64,000 bases of DNA, taken from the NCBI GenBank assembly GCA_024397995.1, contig CP073746.1:1550001-1614000 (forward strand). The letters run 5' to 3'. A model generated the notes under the pieces. That model did not search any database and had not been told where the DNA came from. It worked only from the letters and a program-made list of their open reading frames with translations. Source of the stretch: a bacterium SCSIO 12827 (lineage in GTDB: Bacteria > Pseudomonadota > Alphaproteobacteria > Rhodospirillales > Casp-alpha2). This document shows, one piece after another, positions 42,392 through 50,631 of the stretch. Each line of letters starts with the position of its first letter. Position 1 is the first letter of the stretch. The position numbers and the translations under genes were made by a program.

Positions 42392-44752
42392 CTATAGTTC
42401 CGGTTTGTCCGATGCCGGTGGGTCGCGGAAGTGTGCCCACTTTTCGATGCCGCCGCGGTTTTCCAGGAAATTCATCAGGGCGCTGACTGGACGATGGTCG
42501 AACTTGCTGCCTGTTTCCTGCATCAGGATGTCGATGACTTTGCGGAACTCCATGGCGGGCCGCCAGGCACGGGCGCTGGCCATGCCGACGAAGGCATTGG
42601 CGACGGCCAGAACCTGCGCCGTCGGAATGATGCGGTCGCCGGAGATATGGAAGCGGCCGGTGCCGTCCCAATGTTCACCCATGTGCAGCACGGTCTTGAC
42701 CACCGGGCCCTCGAAGGTGACGTCCTTCAGCAGGTCGGCGGTGACAAGGTAGGTCGAGGCCAAAAGCTCGCGTTCTTCATCCGTCAGGTTACCGGTCTTG
42801 GTCAGAACCTCGGGCGGCACGAAGATCTTGCCCAGGTTCATCAGGCTGCCGGCGATGTCGACGGTATGGACTTCCAATTCGGAGAGGCCCATTTCCTCGG
42901 CGATCTCGCGGGCGACCTCGGCTGTGCGGGTTGAATGGTTGGCGGAATAGGGATCGCGGCGGTCGACCACGCTGACCAGGGTGTCGATCAACTGCCGCAT
43001 CATGCGTTCCGACCGGCGGCGTTCGCGGGACAGTTCGGAAATGTCTTCCAGCACCATCAGAACGCCCGGCGGATAGTCGCGGTCGCCACGCAGCGGGATA
43101 TGGTCCGACTTGATGACATGAATGGCGCTGATGTCGTCCGGGTCCGCATCCGGGTCCGTGAAGGACGAAATATGCTGTTCGCGTTCGAAGGTGCGCAGCA
43201 CGCCGTTGTTGATCTCGGCCAGGCGTTGCGCTTTTACCGGCCCCATGACACTGGCCATGGACTTGCCCATCATGTCTTCGGCGCTGATCCCGGCCGCGCG
43301 GGCGGCCGGTGCATTGGCGAAGGTATAGGTGGTGTTGCCGTCGACGGCGACGATCTCCGTCGGCTGGCTGTCGGTCACCACCTTCATGAACTTGGACATG
43401 TTGGAAAAACGCTCAAGCGCCACCTTCATGTCGGCCATGGCCTGCTTGGCGCGGACCGACGCCCCATGGGCCCAGACGGCGAAGAACGACACCGAAACGC
43501 CGCCGATAATCAGCAGCAGAACGATCAAGGTCGTGCGCAGACGGGTTTCCGTGGATGCCAGGGCTTCCTCGGTCGTGACCTTGCGGACCAGGACCCAACT
43601 CGGCACGTTGGCGATGGCGCGTGAGGTGACGAGCACTTCCGCGCCGGCGTAATCGCGTTTTTGGGCGAAACCGCCCGTTTTTTCCAGCGCATAAGCGGCG
43701 GCCAGGTCCGGCGTATCCATGGCCATCTGGCGTTCGAAGGCCTTGCTGCCGTCGGCCAGCGGGGTCAGGTATTCGACCGTATTGCCGACCTTGCGGGCGA
43801 TGAAGCTTTCCGATGTCTTGGACAGTTCGCCTGGCTGTTTCAGGCGTTTGAAGAGGTCTTCGTCGACGATCTTGATGCCAATCACGGCGCCGATGGCCTT
43901 GGCGCCGGTGCCTTCCTGCAACTTGAAGATCGGCAGCACGAAGCCCATGGTCGGCTCGTTGGTCGGGCCCTTGAAAATGTCGATGATCGCCGGGTCGCCC
44001 TGCAGGGCCTGACGGACGGCATCGCGGATGCGCTTGTTCAGGGGCGGCATGTCGGGGGTCGAGACGATGGCGTTCAGGTTGGTGTCGATCAGGCCGATAC
44101 CGGCGACGCCAGGCCGTTCGATGTTGGCGGCGATTTCGCCCACGGGGGGCGGCGCCTTGAATCCCGAACGTTCGGCGGTGGCGATCAGCAGGTTGCGCAG
44201 GAACCCGACGGAGGCCGAACTGCTGGCGTTCGAATCCAGGGCATCCAGGGGATCGGCGAGGGGGGCGGGAGCCGTTTCGGCTGCAGCCTTGTCCTTGCCG
44301 TCCGTCCCGTCCGTCAATTCCGACGACAGGGCGGCGCCCAATTCGCTGCCCAGGGTGTCAAGGGACGGAATGGCGGTTACGCCGCCGCCCTGCCCAACGG
44401 GGGCCGTGGCATCCTTCTTGGCACCGGCGGAGGCTTCGGACAGGTAGAGCTGCAGCGAGGCGTTCTGCGTCAATTCGCGCATATGGCCGAACTGTTCCTC
44501 AACCCATTGGTTGACCGCGGCGGCGCGGAAATCGGCAACGATGCCCAGGCGGACCTGCCAATTCAGGCGGTCACGGTCGCGTTCCTTGTCGATGAACTGC
44601 AGGGTGAAATGAATTGATACCGCGATCGCCAGGGCCGTCGCCGCCAGGATGGCCAGCGCGACCTTGTTGAATTCGCGCTTCGCCTTCTTTGGCTTGGGCT
44701 CGCCTGCGGGCGTCTCGGTATCGGTCGTTTTGTTTTCGGCTGCTTCCGCCAT
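42392..44752 (-). CDS. Membrane sensor protein: periplasmic Cache-like domain, PAS and degenerate HD-GYP
   Basis: 786 residues from the ATG preceded by GGGGAG; a start 14 codons upstream is possible. Membrane spans at about 31-53 and 407-427 enclose a periplasmic region of some 350 residues, Cache-like in layout and interrupted by an Ala/Ser-rich low-complexity stretch. A PAS domain follows (about 452-570), then an HD-GYP-type fold (about 588-770). The catalytic residues of HD-GYP phosphodiesterases are lost: the HD of LLHDIGK is Met638-Asn639 (SLMNLGK), and the GYP triplet is GRF at 699-701, although His606 and the DGTG turn remain. It is therefore probably a binding or signalling domain, not a c-di-GMP phosphodiesterase. 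It is convergent with the adhesin and divergent from the LapG-like protease. Confidence 0.85.
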   Translation of the reverse strand: MAEAAENKTTDTETPAGEPKPKKAKREFNKVALAILAATALAIAVSIHFTLQFIDKERDRDRLNWQVRLGIVADFRAAAVNQWVEEQFGHMRELTQNASLQLYLSEASAGAKKDATAPVGQGGGVTAIPSLDTLGSELGAALSSELTDGTDGKDKAAAETAPAPLADPLDALDSNASSSASVGFLRNLLIATAERSGFKAPPPVGEIAANIERPGVAGIGLIDTNLNAIVSTPDMPPLNKRIRDAVRQALQGDPAIIDIFKGPTNEPTMGFVLPIFKLQEGTGAKAIGAVIGIKIVDEDLFKRLKQPGELSKTSESFIARKVGNTVEYLTPLADGSKAFERQMAMDTPDLAAAYALEKTGGFAQKRDYAGAEVLVTSRAIANVPSWVLVRKVTTEEALASTETRLRTTLIVLLLIIGGVSVSFFAVWAHGASVRAKQAMADMKVALERFSNMSKFMKVVTDSQPTEIVAVDGNTTYTFANAPAARAAGISAEDMMGKSMASVMGPVKAQRLAEINNGVLRTFEREQHISSFTDPDADPDDISAIHVIKSDHIPLRGDRDYPPGVLMVLEDISELSRERRRSERMMRQLIDTLVSVVDRRDPYSANHSTRTAEVAREIAEEMGLSELEVHTVDIAGSLMNLGKIFVPPEVLTKTGNLTDEERELLASTYLVTADLLKDVTFEGPVVKTVLHMGEHWDGTGRFHISGDRIIPTAQVLAVANAFVGMASARAWRPAMEFRKVIDILMQETGSKFDHRPVSALMNFLENRGGIEKWAHFRDPPASDKPEL

Positions 44753-44836
44753 GGTGCTCCCCAACGGGCGGTTTCTCTCGCGCGTTCGAGGCATATTAGA
44801 GACTTAACCCCTTGCAGCAAAGTCGTTTTCCGACCC

Positions 44837-44852
44837 TGTGAGCGAGATCACG
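44837..44852. promoter_or_regulatory. CRP-like site between the sensor and LapG-like genes
   Basis: TGTGAGCGAGATCACG matches the CRP consensus at nine of ten half-site positions (TGTGA, six bases, TCACG). It lies about 58 bases upstream of the start expected from a weak minus-strand TAATAT -10 element (44798-44793), and about 85 bases upstream of the LapG-like promoter. Confidence 0.5.
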
Positions 44853-44894
44853 GCGGCGTCGCCCTGCAAAAGGCTAGGCTGCGCGTCGTCCAAG

Positions 44895-44923
44895 TTGGCC
44901 GGCTGTGCGCGAGGCGATATAAT
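44895..44923 (+). promoter_or_regulatory. Promoter of the LapG-like protease gene
   Basis: A perfect -10 hexamer TATAAT (44918-44923) follows a -35-like TTGGCC (44895-44900, four of six) by 17 bases. Transcription would start near 44930, which rules out the GTG at 44929 as start codon. Confidence 0.65.
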
Positions 44924-44943
44924 CAAGGGTGGGTCCGCAACGG

Positions 44944-45639
44944 ATGCCGGATGGAAGAAAGACAGTGATAATCCTGCGTTGCATTGGTGTTCTGCTTCTT
45001 ACGATGACAGCCGTCGCGGCCCTGCCCGTGGGGGCTCTCAGCGCCTCCCCGCAGCCCAGCTTCTTCAATACCAAGGAAGTCCAGTCCGACGACCTCAAGG
45101 CCTTCACCAAATGGTTGGGGGCGCTTGAGCGGTTCAGCCAGGCCCGGAAAAGCAACGCGCCGGTGAAATGCTATCCCGGACCCGGACAGATGCAGATCTG
45201 CGGCAATGCGGAATGGATCGAATTCCTGAAAAGCGTCAAAGGCTTGAATAAGCTGGACCAGTTGCGTCAGGTCAACGAACGCATGAACAAGGCGACCTAC
45301 GTCCAGGACAAGAACAATTGGGGCCAGAACGATTATTGGGCCACGCCGCAGGAATTCATGGCCCGCTTCGGCGATTGCGAGGATTACGCGATCATGAAGT
45401 ACCTGTCCCTGCGTATGCTGGGCTGGGACGACAACGATCTGCGCGTGGTCGCGGTCAAGGACCTTAACCTCAAGGTCGGACATGCGATCCTGGTTGTCTA
45501 CATGACGGCGAAGTCGGGGGAACGCATTCCGCTGGTTCTCGACAACCAGATCGGCTCGGTGGTCAAGGCGTCGTCAATCCGCCATTACCAGCCGGTGTTT
45601 TCCATCAATCAGAAATTCTGGTGGCGCCACCTGGGTTAA
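44944..45639 (+). CDS. LapG-like periplasmic transglutaminase-type cysteine protease (BTLCP family)
   Basis: 231 residues. A basic start (MPDGRK) and hydrophobic stretch ending near GALSA predict Sec export. The catalytic triad of the family is visible: Cys145 in FGDCEDYA, His180 in VGHAILVV and Asp200 in PLVLDNQ. The acidic residues next to Cys145 correspond to the calcium site of LapG. In pseudomonads LapG cleaves the giant adhesin LapA behind its N-terminal retention domain and releases it from the cell surface. The neighbouring giant adhesin with a TAAG motif is the obvious candidate substrate. The start at 44944 is preferred given the promoter; a GTG at 44965 with GGAAG seven bases ahead is also plausible. 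Confidence 0.88.
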   Translation: MPDGRKTVIILRCIGVLLLTMTAVAALPVGALSASPQPSFFNTKEVQSDDLKAFTKWLGALERFSQARKSNAPVKCYPGPGQMQICGNAEWIEFLKSVKGLNKLDQLRQVNERMNKATYVQDKNNWGQNDYWATPQEFMARFGDCEDYAIMKYLSLRMLGWDDNDLRVVAVKDLNLKVGHAILVVYMTAKSGERIPLVLDNQIGSVVKASSIRHYQPVFSINQKFWWRHLG

Positions 45640-45656
45640 AACCGAGGCTGACCGGG

Positions 45657-45851
45657 TCAATCGCGCCGGGGCCCCGTGCGCCGGGGGGCGCTGCGCCGGG
45701 CGGCTGTCCGGCGTTCTTCCTGGCGGCGGTCGTCCTGGCCCGGAGGCGGGCCTTCCTTGGTCTGACGGCGGTCGCTGTCGCGCCGTTCCTCCGCGCGGCG
45801 GTCATCGCCGCGTCGATCCGTACCCTTGCGGCGTTCGTCTTCAGCCGTCAT
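45657..45851 (-). CDS. Small Arg/Asp-rich repetitive protein
   Basis: 64 residues from the ATG preceded by AAAGGGAAAC; an upstream in-frame ATG would add 28 residues. The sequence is built of ERRKGTDRR, GDDRRAEERRDSDRR and DDRRQEERR motifs, very basic and acidic at once and probably disordered. I do not recognise a family function; RNA or nucleic-acid binding is possible. It is convergent with the LapG-like gene (17 bases) and divergent from prfC. It might be a non-coding by-product of biased composition, though the ribosome-binding site and the clean start favour a real gene. Confidence 0.55.
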   Translation of the reverse strand: MTAEDERRKGTDRRGDDRRAEERRDSDRRQTKEGPPPGQDDRRQEERRTAARRSAPRRTGPRRD

Positions 45852-45978
45852 CTTGATTGTTTCCCTTTGTCTTGCCGTCCTATGTTGGGCGGCTTTCCTG
45901 ATGTTCAGCTTAGAAAAATCAACCCGTGAGGCCAAGGATTTCTAGTGGAATTCGGCGACTTGAGATAAAACACGGCCC

Positions 45979-47583
45979 ATGACGACCGAACCCAAATTGC
46001 CCCCATCGGTGGCTCGCCGCCGGACCTTTGCCATCATCTCGCACCCTGATGCCGGTAAGACCACGCTGACGGAAAAGCTGCTGCTGTTCGGCGGCGCCAT
46101 TCAGGAAGCCGGCGCCGTCAAGGCGCGGGGGGAGCGCCGCCGCGCGCGCTCGGACTGGATGAAGGTGGAGCGGGAGCGTGGAATCTCGGTCGCGTCGTCG
46201 GTCATGACTTTCGATTATCAGGATAAGACCTTCAACCTGCTGGATACGCCGGGCCACGAGGACTTTTCCGAAGACACCTACCGCACCCTGACCGCCGTCG
46301 ATAGCGCCGTCATGGTGATCGACGCGGCCAAGGGGATCGAGGCCCAGACGCGCAAGCTGTTCGAGGTTTGCCGCCTACGCAACGTGCCGATCATTACCTT
46401 TATCAACAAAATGGACCGCGAGGCCCGTGATCCCTTTGACCTGATGGACGAGGTCGAACAGGCTTTGGCGCTGGACGTCACGCCGGCCAGCTGGCCCATC
46501 GGCATGGGCCGCAATTTCCTCGGCTGCTACGACTTGTTCAAGGACCGCCTGGTCCTGATGGAACGCTCCAAGGGCGAGAAACCGGACGAGGGCGAGGCCT
46601 GCGAGGGGCTGGAAGACCCGCGCCTCGACGCACTGCTGCCGGAACATGCGGTCAAGCAACTGCGCGACGAAGTCGACATGGCGCGCGGTCTACTGCCGGA
46701 ATTCAATCTCGAGGCTTACCGTGAAGGTCACATGACACCGGTCTATTTCGGCAGCGCCTTGAATAATTTCGGGGTGCGCGAAGTGTTGCAGGGCTTGGGC
46801 CAACTGGCCCCGCCGCCGCGCCGTCAGCATACCCGCGACCGCGACATCGACCCGGCGGAAAGCAAGGTGTCCGGCTTTGTTTTCAAGATTCAGGCCAATA
46901 TGGACCCGAAACACCGCGATCGCATCGCTTTCATGCGGATCTGTTCAGGCAAGTTCACGCGCGGCATGAAGATGAAGCATGTGCGCACGCAAAAGACCCT
47001 GACCATCCATAATCCCGTGCTGTTCCTGGCTCAGGATCGGGAATTGGCCGAGGAGGCCTGGGCCGGCGATATCATCGGCATCCCCAACCACGGCAACCTG
47101 CGCATCGGCGACGCCCTGACCGAGGGAGAGGACCTTGTGTTCACCGGCATCCCCAACTTCGCGCCGGAATTGCTGCAGAAGGTCCGCCCGGCGGATCCCA
47201 TGCGTGCCAAGCACCTGGGCAAGGCCCTGCAGCAATTGGCGGAAGAGGGCGTCGGCCGGGTGTTCAAGCCGACCATGGGGGCGGACTGGATCGTCGGTGT
47301 GGTCGGCGGGTTGCAGTTCGATGTGCTGGCCGACCGCATCCGCACGGAATACGACGTGCCCGTGCATTTCGAACCGACGGAGCTTTATACCGCACGCTGG
47401 GTCGATGCCGACACGCCGCAGGCCATGAAGACTTTTATGGATGCCAACCGCACGAGCATGGCCGAAGACCACGAAGGCACGCCCGTGTTCATGGCGCGCA
47501 ATGCCTGGCATCTGAACCACACCCAGGAAAACGCGCCGGGCATCCATTTCCACCGCACCAAGGAAAACGCGGGCGAACTATGA
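45979..47583 (+). CDS. prfC: Peptide chain release factor 3
   Basis: 534 residues, the normal RF3 length. This GTPase recycles RF1 and RF2 from the ribosome after termination. G motifs are SHPDAGKTTLTEKL (P-loop), LLDTPGHEDFSEDTYRTL (G3) and FINKMDRE (G4); the RF3-typical KARGERRRARSDWMKVERERGISVASS switch region and the domain 3 YDVPVHFEPTELYTARW segment are present. Its TGA overlaps the ATG of the ChaC-like gene by four bases (ATGA), so the two are translationally coupled. Confidence 0.97.
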   Translation: MTTEPKLPPSVARRRTFAIISHPDAGKTTLTEKLLLFGGAIQEAGAVKARGERRRARSDWMKVERERGISVASSVMTFDYQDKTFNLLDTPGHEDFSEDTYRTLTAVDSAVMVIDAAKGIEAQTRKLFEVCRLRNVPIITFINKMDREARDPFDLMDEVEQALALDVTPASWPIGMGRNFLGCYDLFKDRLVLMERSKGEKPDEGEACEGLEDPRLDALLPEHAVKQLRDEVDMARGLLPEFNLEAYREGHMTPVYFGSALNNFGVREVLQGLGQLAPPPRRQHTRDRDIDPAESKVSGFVFKIQANMDPKHRDRIAFMRICSGKFTRGMKMKHVRTQKTLTIHNPVLFLAQDRELAEEAWAGDIIGIPNHGNLRIGDALTEGEDLVFTGIPNFAPELLQKVRPADPMRAKHLGKALQQLAEEGVGRVFKPTMGADWIVGVVGGLQFDVLADRIRTEYDVPVHFEPTELYTARWVDADTPQAMKTFMDANRTSMAEDHEGTPVFMARNAWHLNHTQENAPGIHFHRTKENAGEL

Positions 47584-48221
47584 CCGACGGCGGCGCAGAC
47601 CCCTGGGCCAACCGCGGCCCCAAGATCAAGATGACCCCGGAACAGAAGGCGGCGGGGATTAAACGCATCCTGGCCGAACGCCCCAAGGGTGAGCCGTTCC
47701 GGGTGTTCGCCTTCGGATCGCTGATGTGGAATCCGGAATGTTGCGTCGCCTCGACCTTTGCGGCGACGGTTCATGACCATCAGCGCCGCTTTCAGATTTG
47801 GTCGACACGCGCGCGCGGCACGGACGACCAGCCGGGCCTGGGCCTCTGCCTGGTGCCGGAACCGGGGCAGGTCTGCAAGGGGCTGGTTCTGGAACTGGAC
47901 GAAGACGTGTTGGCGGAAGACCTCAAGCGTCTGTGGGACCGGGAACAGAATTCCGGCGTGTATCGGCCGACTTGGATCACGGCGGACAGCCTTGACGGTC
48001 CGGTCCAGGTGATGACCTTCGTCGTGATTCCTGATCATCCCCATTTCGTGCCGCCCTTGCCCAGGGACACCATGGCCGAGATCATGTGCAAGGCCGTGGG
48101 CCGCTACGGCACCAATCATGATTATCTGGTGCGCCTGCTGGAGACCCTGGAAGCCCTGGGCGTCGAGGATCCCGACTTGGCCGACCTGGATGCCTGTATC
48201 AAGGCCAAGGCTGCAGGCTGA
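47580..48221 (+). CDS. ChaC-like gamma-glutamylcyclotransferase
   Basis: 213 residues. The family degrades glutathione (or gamma-glutamyl peptides) to 5-oxoproline in the cytosol. The substrate-binding FAFGSLMWNP loop (YGSL type) is at about residues 42-51, followed by AATVHDHQRRFQIWSTRARGT, GLCLVPEPG and, in the C-terminal half, MCKAVGRYGTNHDYLVRLLE. It starts within the prfC stop codon and ends two bases before the stop of the convergent cupin gene, so no terminator separates them. Confidence 0.9.
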   Translation: MTDGGADPWANRGPKIKMTPEQKAAGIKRILAERPKGEPFRVFAFGSLMWNPECCVASTFAATVHDHQRRFQIWSTRARGTDDQPGLGLCLVPEPGQVCKGLVLELDEDVLAEDLKRLWDREQNSGVYRPTWITADSLDGPVQVMTFVVIPDHPHFVPPLPRDTMAEIMCKAVGRYGTNHDYLVRLLETLEALGVEDPDLADLDACIKAKAAG

Positions 48222-48222
48222 C

Positions 48223-48552
48223 TCAATCGACGATGAATAGCGTGGCCCCGGTCGCCGTCGATGACCGATGGGGCTCGGCGTTGTCGGCGACCTGATAGCT
48301 CATGCCCGGCGTCAGGATGAAGGTCCGGCCGTCTTCCAGTTCGGTGTGCAACTCACCTTTGATGCAGAACAGGATATGGCCTTTGACGCACCAGTGATCG
48401 GCCAGGTATCCCGGGGTGTAGTCGACCATACGCACGCGGATGCCACCGAAGGTCTGGGTCCGCCAATAGGCGGATCCGGTCTCTCCCTTGTGTTCCGTGC
48501 GCTCAACCGCCGACCAGTCGGTGGTGCCGAAGGGAATGTCGCTCATCTGCAT
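48223..48552 (-). CDS. DHCW-motif cupin-fold protein
   Basis: 109 residues forming a single small cupin. YLADHWCVKGHILFCIKGEL contains metal-type His and the Asp-His-Trp-Cys signature, and LTPGMSYQVADNAEPHRS is the second cupin motif. Such proteins have no assigned reaction. The start MQMSDIPFG lies two bases after the stop of the upstream transporter gene, so it is likely co-transcribed with it. A second ATG two codons later is possible. Confidence 0.85.
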   Translation of the reverse strand: MQMSDIPFGTTDWSAVERTEHKGETGSAYWRTQTFGGIRVRMVDYTPGYLADHWCVKGHILFCIKGELHTELEDGRTFILTPGMSYQVADNAEPHRSSTATGATLFIVD

Positions 48553-48554
48553 GG

Positions 48555-49469
48555 CTAGGGCTCCCGCCGTTTCACGACCTTTTCGCGGTGGTAGATGTAG
48601 ATCCCCGATCCGACGATCACGGCCGCGCCGACGAACGTCCAGGCGTCCGGCCATTCTCCGAAGAACAGAAACCCGGATGCCGCCGCCCAGATCAGGTTGG
48701 AATAGGTGAAGGGCGCCACGGTCGCGGCCGGGGCCAGGGTGAAGGCCTTGATCAGCGCGAAGTGGCCCAGCGTGCCGAACATCCCGGCGCACAGCAGCAT
48801 CCCCCAGCCCAGGGTCGGCAGAGGGGTCCAATAGAACGGTACGGCGGTGCTCATGATCAGCGCACCCAACAATGCCGAATAGCACAGCGTGGTCAGCACG
48901 CTTTCGCTGTGGCTGAGAAAGCGGGTTGAAACCTGATAGACGCCGTGGGTCGCGGCGGCGACCAGGGGCAGCAGGGCTGCCAACTGCATGGCGTCACCGC
49001 CCGGGCGGATGATGATCATGGCGCCGGCGAAGCCGATCACCACGCCGGCCCAGCGGCGCGGGCCGACCCGTTCCTTCAACAACGGCACGCTGAGCGCCGT
49101 CACAACCAGGGGGGCCAGCATCATGATGGCACTGGCCTCGGCGATCGGCACGTACTTGAGGCCGGTGAAGTAGAGGCCGGTGGTCACCAGCAGCAGCAGG
49201 GAGCGCACAAGCTGCAGGCCCAGGTTGGGGGTAACCAGCAGGCGGCGCAGGCGGGGGAACAGGATCACCGCCAGTACGGCGACCTGAAAGAAATAGCGGC
49301 CCCACACGACCTGGACCACGGAATGGGTCTTCACAAGTTCCTTGGCGATGCTGTCCATGGACACGAAACAGGCCATGGCGACGATCATCCACAACACGCC
49401 CTGGCCCGCATGGCCGTCGGCGGCCGTGGGCGGGCCGGGGGACGGCGACGGTGCCGATTGCTGGTTCAT
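48555..49469 (-). CDS. DMT-superfamily transporter (EamA family), copy 1
   Basis: 304 residues with ten predicted membrane spans in two EamA halves. Typical segments are MDSIAKELVK, VWGRYFFQV, YVPIAEASAIMMLAPL and LKERVGPRRWAGVVIGFAGA in the first half, and TYSNLIWAAASGFLFFGEWPD in the second. It is an inner-membrane exporter or permease of small metabolites; the substrate cannot be predicted. It is a paralogue of the next gene upstream on the same strand (100-base gap) and is followed by the cupin gene. Confidence 0.9.
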   Translation of the reverse strand: MNQQSAPSPSPGPPTAADGHAGQGVLWMIVAMACFVSMDSIAKELVKTHSVVQVVWGRYFFQVAVLAVILFPRLRRLLVTPNLGLQLVRSLLLLVTTGLYFTGLKYVPIAEASAIMMLAPLVVTALSVPLLKERVGPRRWAGVVIGFAGAMIIIRPGGDAMQLAALLPLVAAATHGVYQVSTRFLSHSESVLTTLCYSALLGALIMSTAVPFYWTPLPTLGWGMLLCAGMFGTLGHFALIKAFTLAPAATVAPFTYSNLIWAAASGFLFFGEWPDAWTFVGAAVIVGSGIYIYHREKVVKRREP

Positions 49470-49569
49470 GGCGTCTCAGGGCCTGGAGGGCGGCGGAAGT
49501 GCGGTTCTGTCATGGCGGTGCGCGGGCCCGCCGTCAATACGCCTTTGGCGCAGGGCGGGGTTGCGGCGG

Positions 49570-50472
49570 CTAGGTCCTTTGCCCGGCGGCCCGTTCCCGC
49601 CGCCACACGTAAATGCCCGATGTGACGATAACCGCCGCTCCCAAGGCGGCCCAAACGTCCGGTCGTTCGCCGAATACGATGAGTCCGACCAGGGCTGCCC
49701 ATAGCAGATAGGAATAGGTATAGGGGGCTACCACCGCCGCCGAGGCCCTGGCGAGGGACTGAATCAGGGCGTATTCGGCGATGATTCCCGCGATCCCCGC
49801 CGCCGCCAGAAGCCCCCATTGCGCGGGTGCCATGGGAGCCCAATGAAAAGGCACGATGGGGGTCATGATCAGCGCGCAGAATAGGACGCTGTAGGTCAGG
49901 GTGGTCAGCACGCTGTCCTCACGGGCGACGAAGCGGGTGACGACCTGATAAAGCGCATGCAGCAGGGCCGCCGCCAGCGGCAACAGCGCGGCGACCTGCA
50001 TGGCCTCGGTCCCCGGGCGGATGATGATCATGGCGCCGAGAAAGCCCGCGGCCACCCCGGCCCAGCGCCGCAGCCCGACCCGTTCCTTCAGGAACGGCAC
50101 GGCCAGGGCGGTGAAGGCGAGGGGGGCGAGCATGGCGATGGCCCCGGCCTCGGCCAGCGGCACATGGCGCAGGCCCGTGACGTAGCAGACCGAGGTCGCG
50201 ACCAGAAGCGCCGCGCGCAGCGCCTGCAACCCGACCTGTCGGGAGGGCAGTAGGCGCGGCAGGCGCCGGGCCATGACGGTGCACAAGACCACGGCTTGCA
50301 CCACATAGATTCCCCAGACGACCTGCAGGGGGGCTTGCGTGCGGACAAGATGCTTTGACAGCGAGTCCATCACCGTGAAGGCGAACATCGCCGCGAGCAT
50401 GCACAGGATGCCGATACGGACGTCCGTGGCGGTGCCGGATTGGCTGGAGGCGGTCGCGGGTTCTGCGGTCAT
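49570..50472 (-). CDS. DMT-superfamily transporter (EamA family), copy 2
   Basis: 300 residues from MTAEPATASS; an earlier ATG would add 23 Pro-rich residues and is less likely. Ten spans. Alignment by eye with copy 1 is extensive: MDSLSKHLVRT, LRHVPLAEAGAIAMLAPL, FLKERVGLRRWAGV and TYSYLLWAALVGLIVFGERPD. The pair looks like a tandem duplication that has diverged. Substrate unknown. It is divergent from the MATE gene. Confidence 0.9.
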   Translation of the reverse strand: MTAEPATASSQSGTATDVRIGILCMLAAMFAFTVMDSLSKHLVRTQAPLQVVWGIYVVQAVVLCTVMARRLPRLLPSRQVGLQALRAALLVATSVCYVTGLRHVPLAEAGAIAMLAPLAFTALAVPFLKERVGLRRWAGVAAGFLGAMIIIRPGTEAMQVAALLPLAAALLHALYQVVTRFVAREDSVLTTLTYSVLFCALIMTPIVPFHWAPMAPAQWGLLAAAGIAGIIAEYALIQSLARASAAVVAPYTYSYLLWAALVGLIVFGERPDVWAALGAAVIVTSGIYVWRRERAAGQRT

Positions 50473-50631
50473 CGGAAAGCATCCCAAGGGTAGCGGATCA
50501 TCGTGGCCGCGCAGTTTCGGTGCCGGTGGCGGTGCCGTCAACGCCCGGGCACGGCAAGGTGTGATGCCTTAGAATCCACAGTCCCGAATTAACGCTGTCC
50601 TGTGCCGTCACGCGGGGTAAAAGGGGCGGCC

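Noticed and set aside
42392-44752. Active c-di-GMP phosphodiesterase
   Set aside because: The HD metal ligands are Met-Asn and the GYP signature is absent, so standard catalysis is not expected.
44929-44943. GTG start for the LapG-like gene
   Set aside because: It falls at the predicted transcription start after the TATAAT box at 44918-44923, leaving no leader for ribosome binding.
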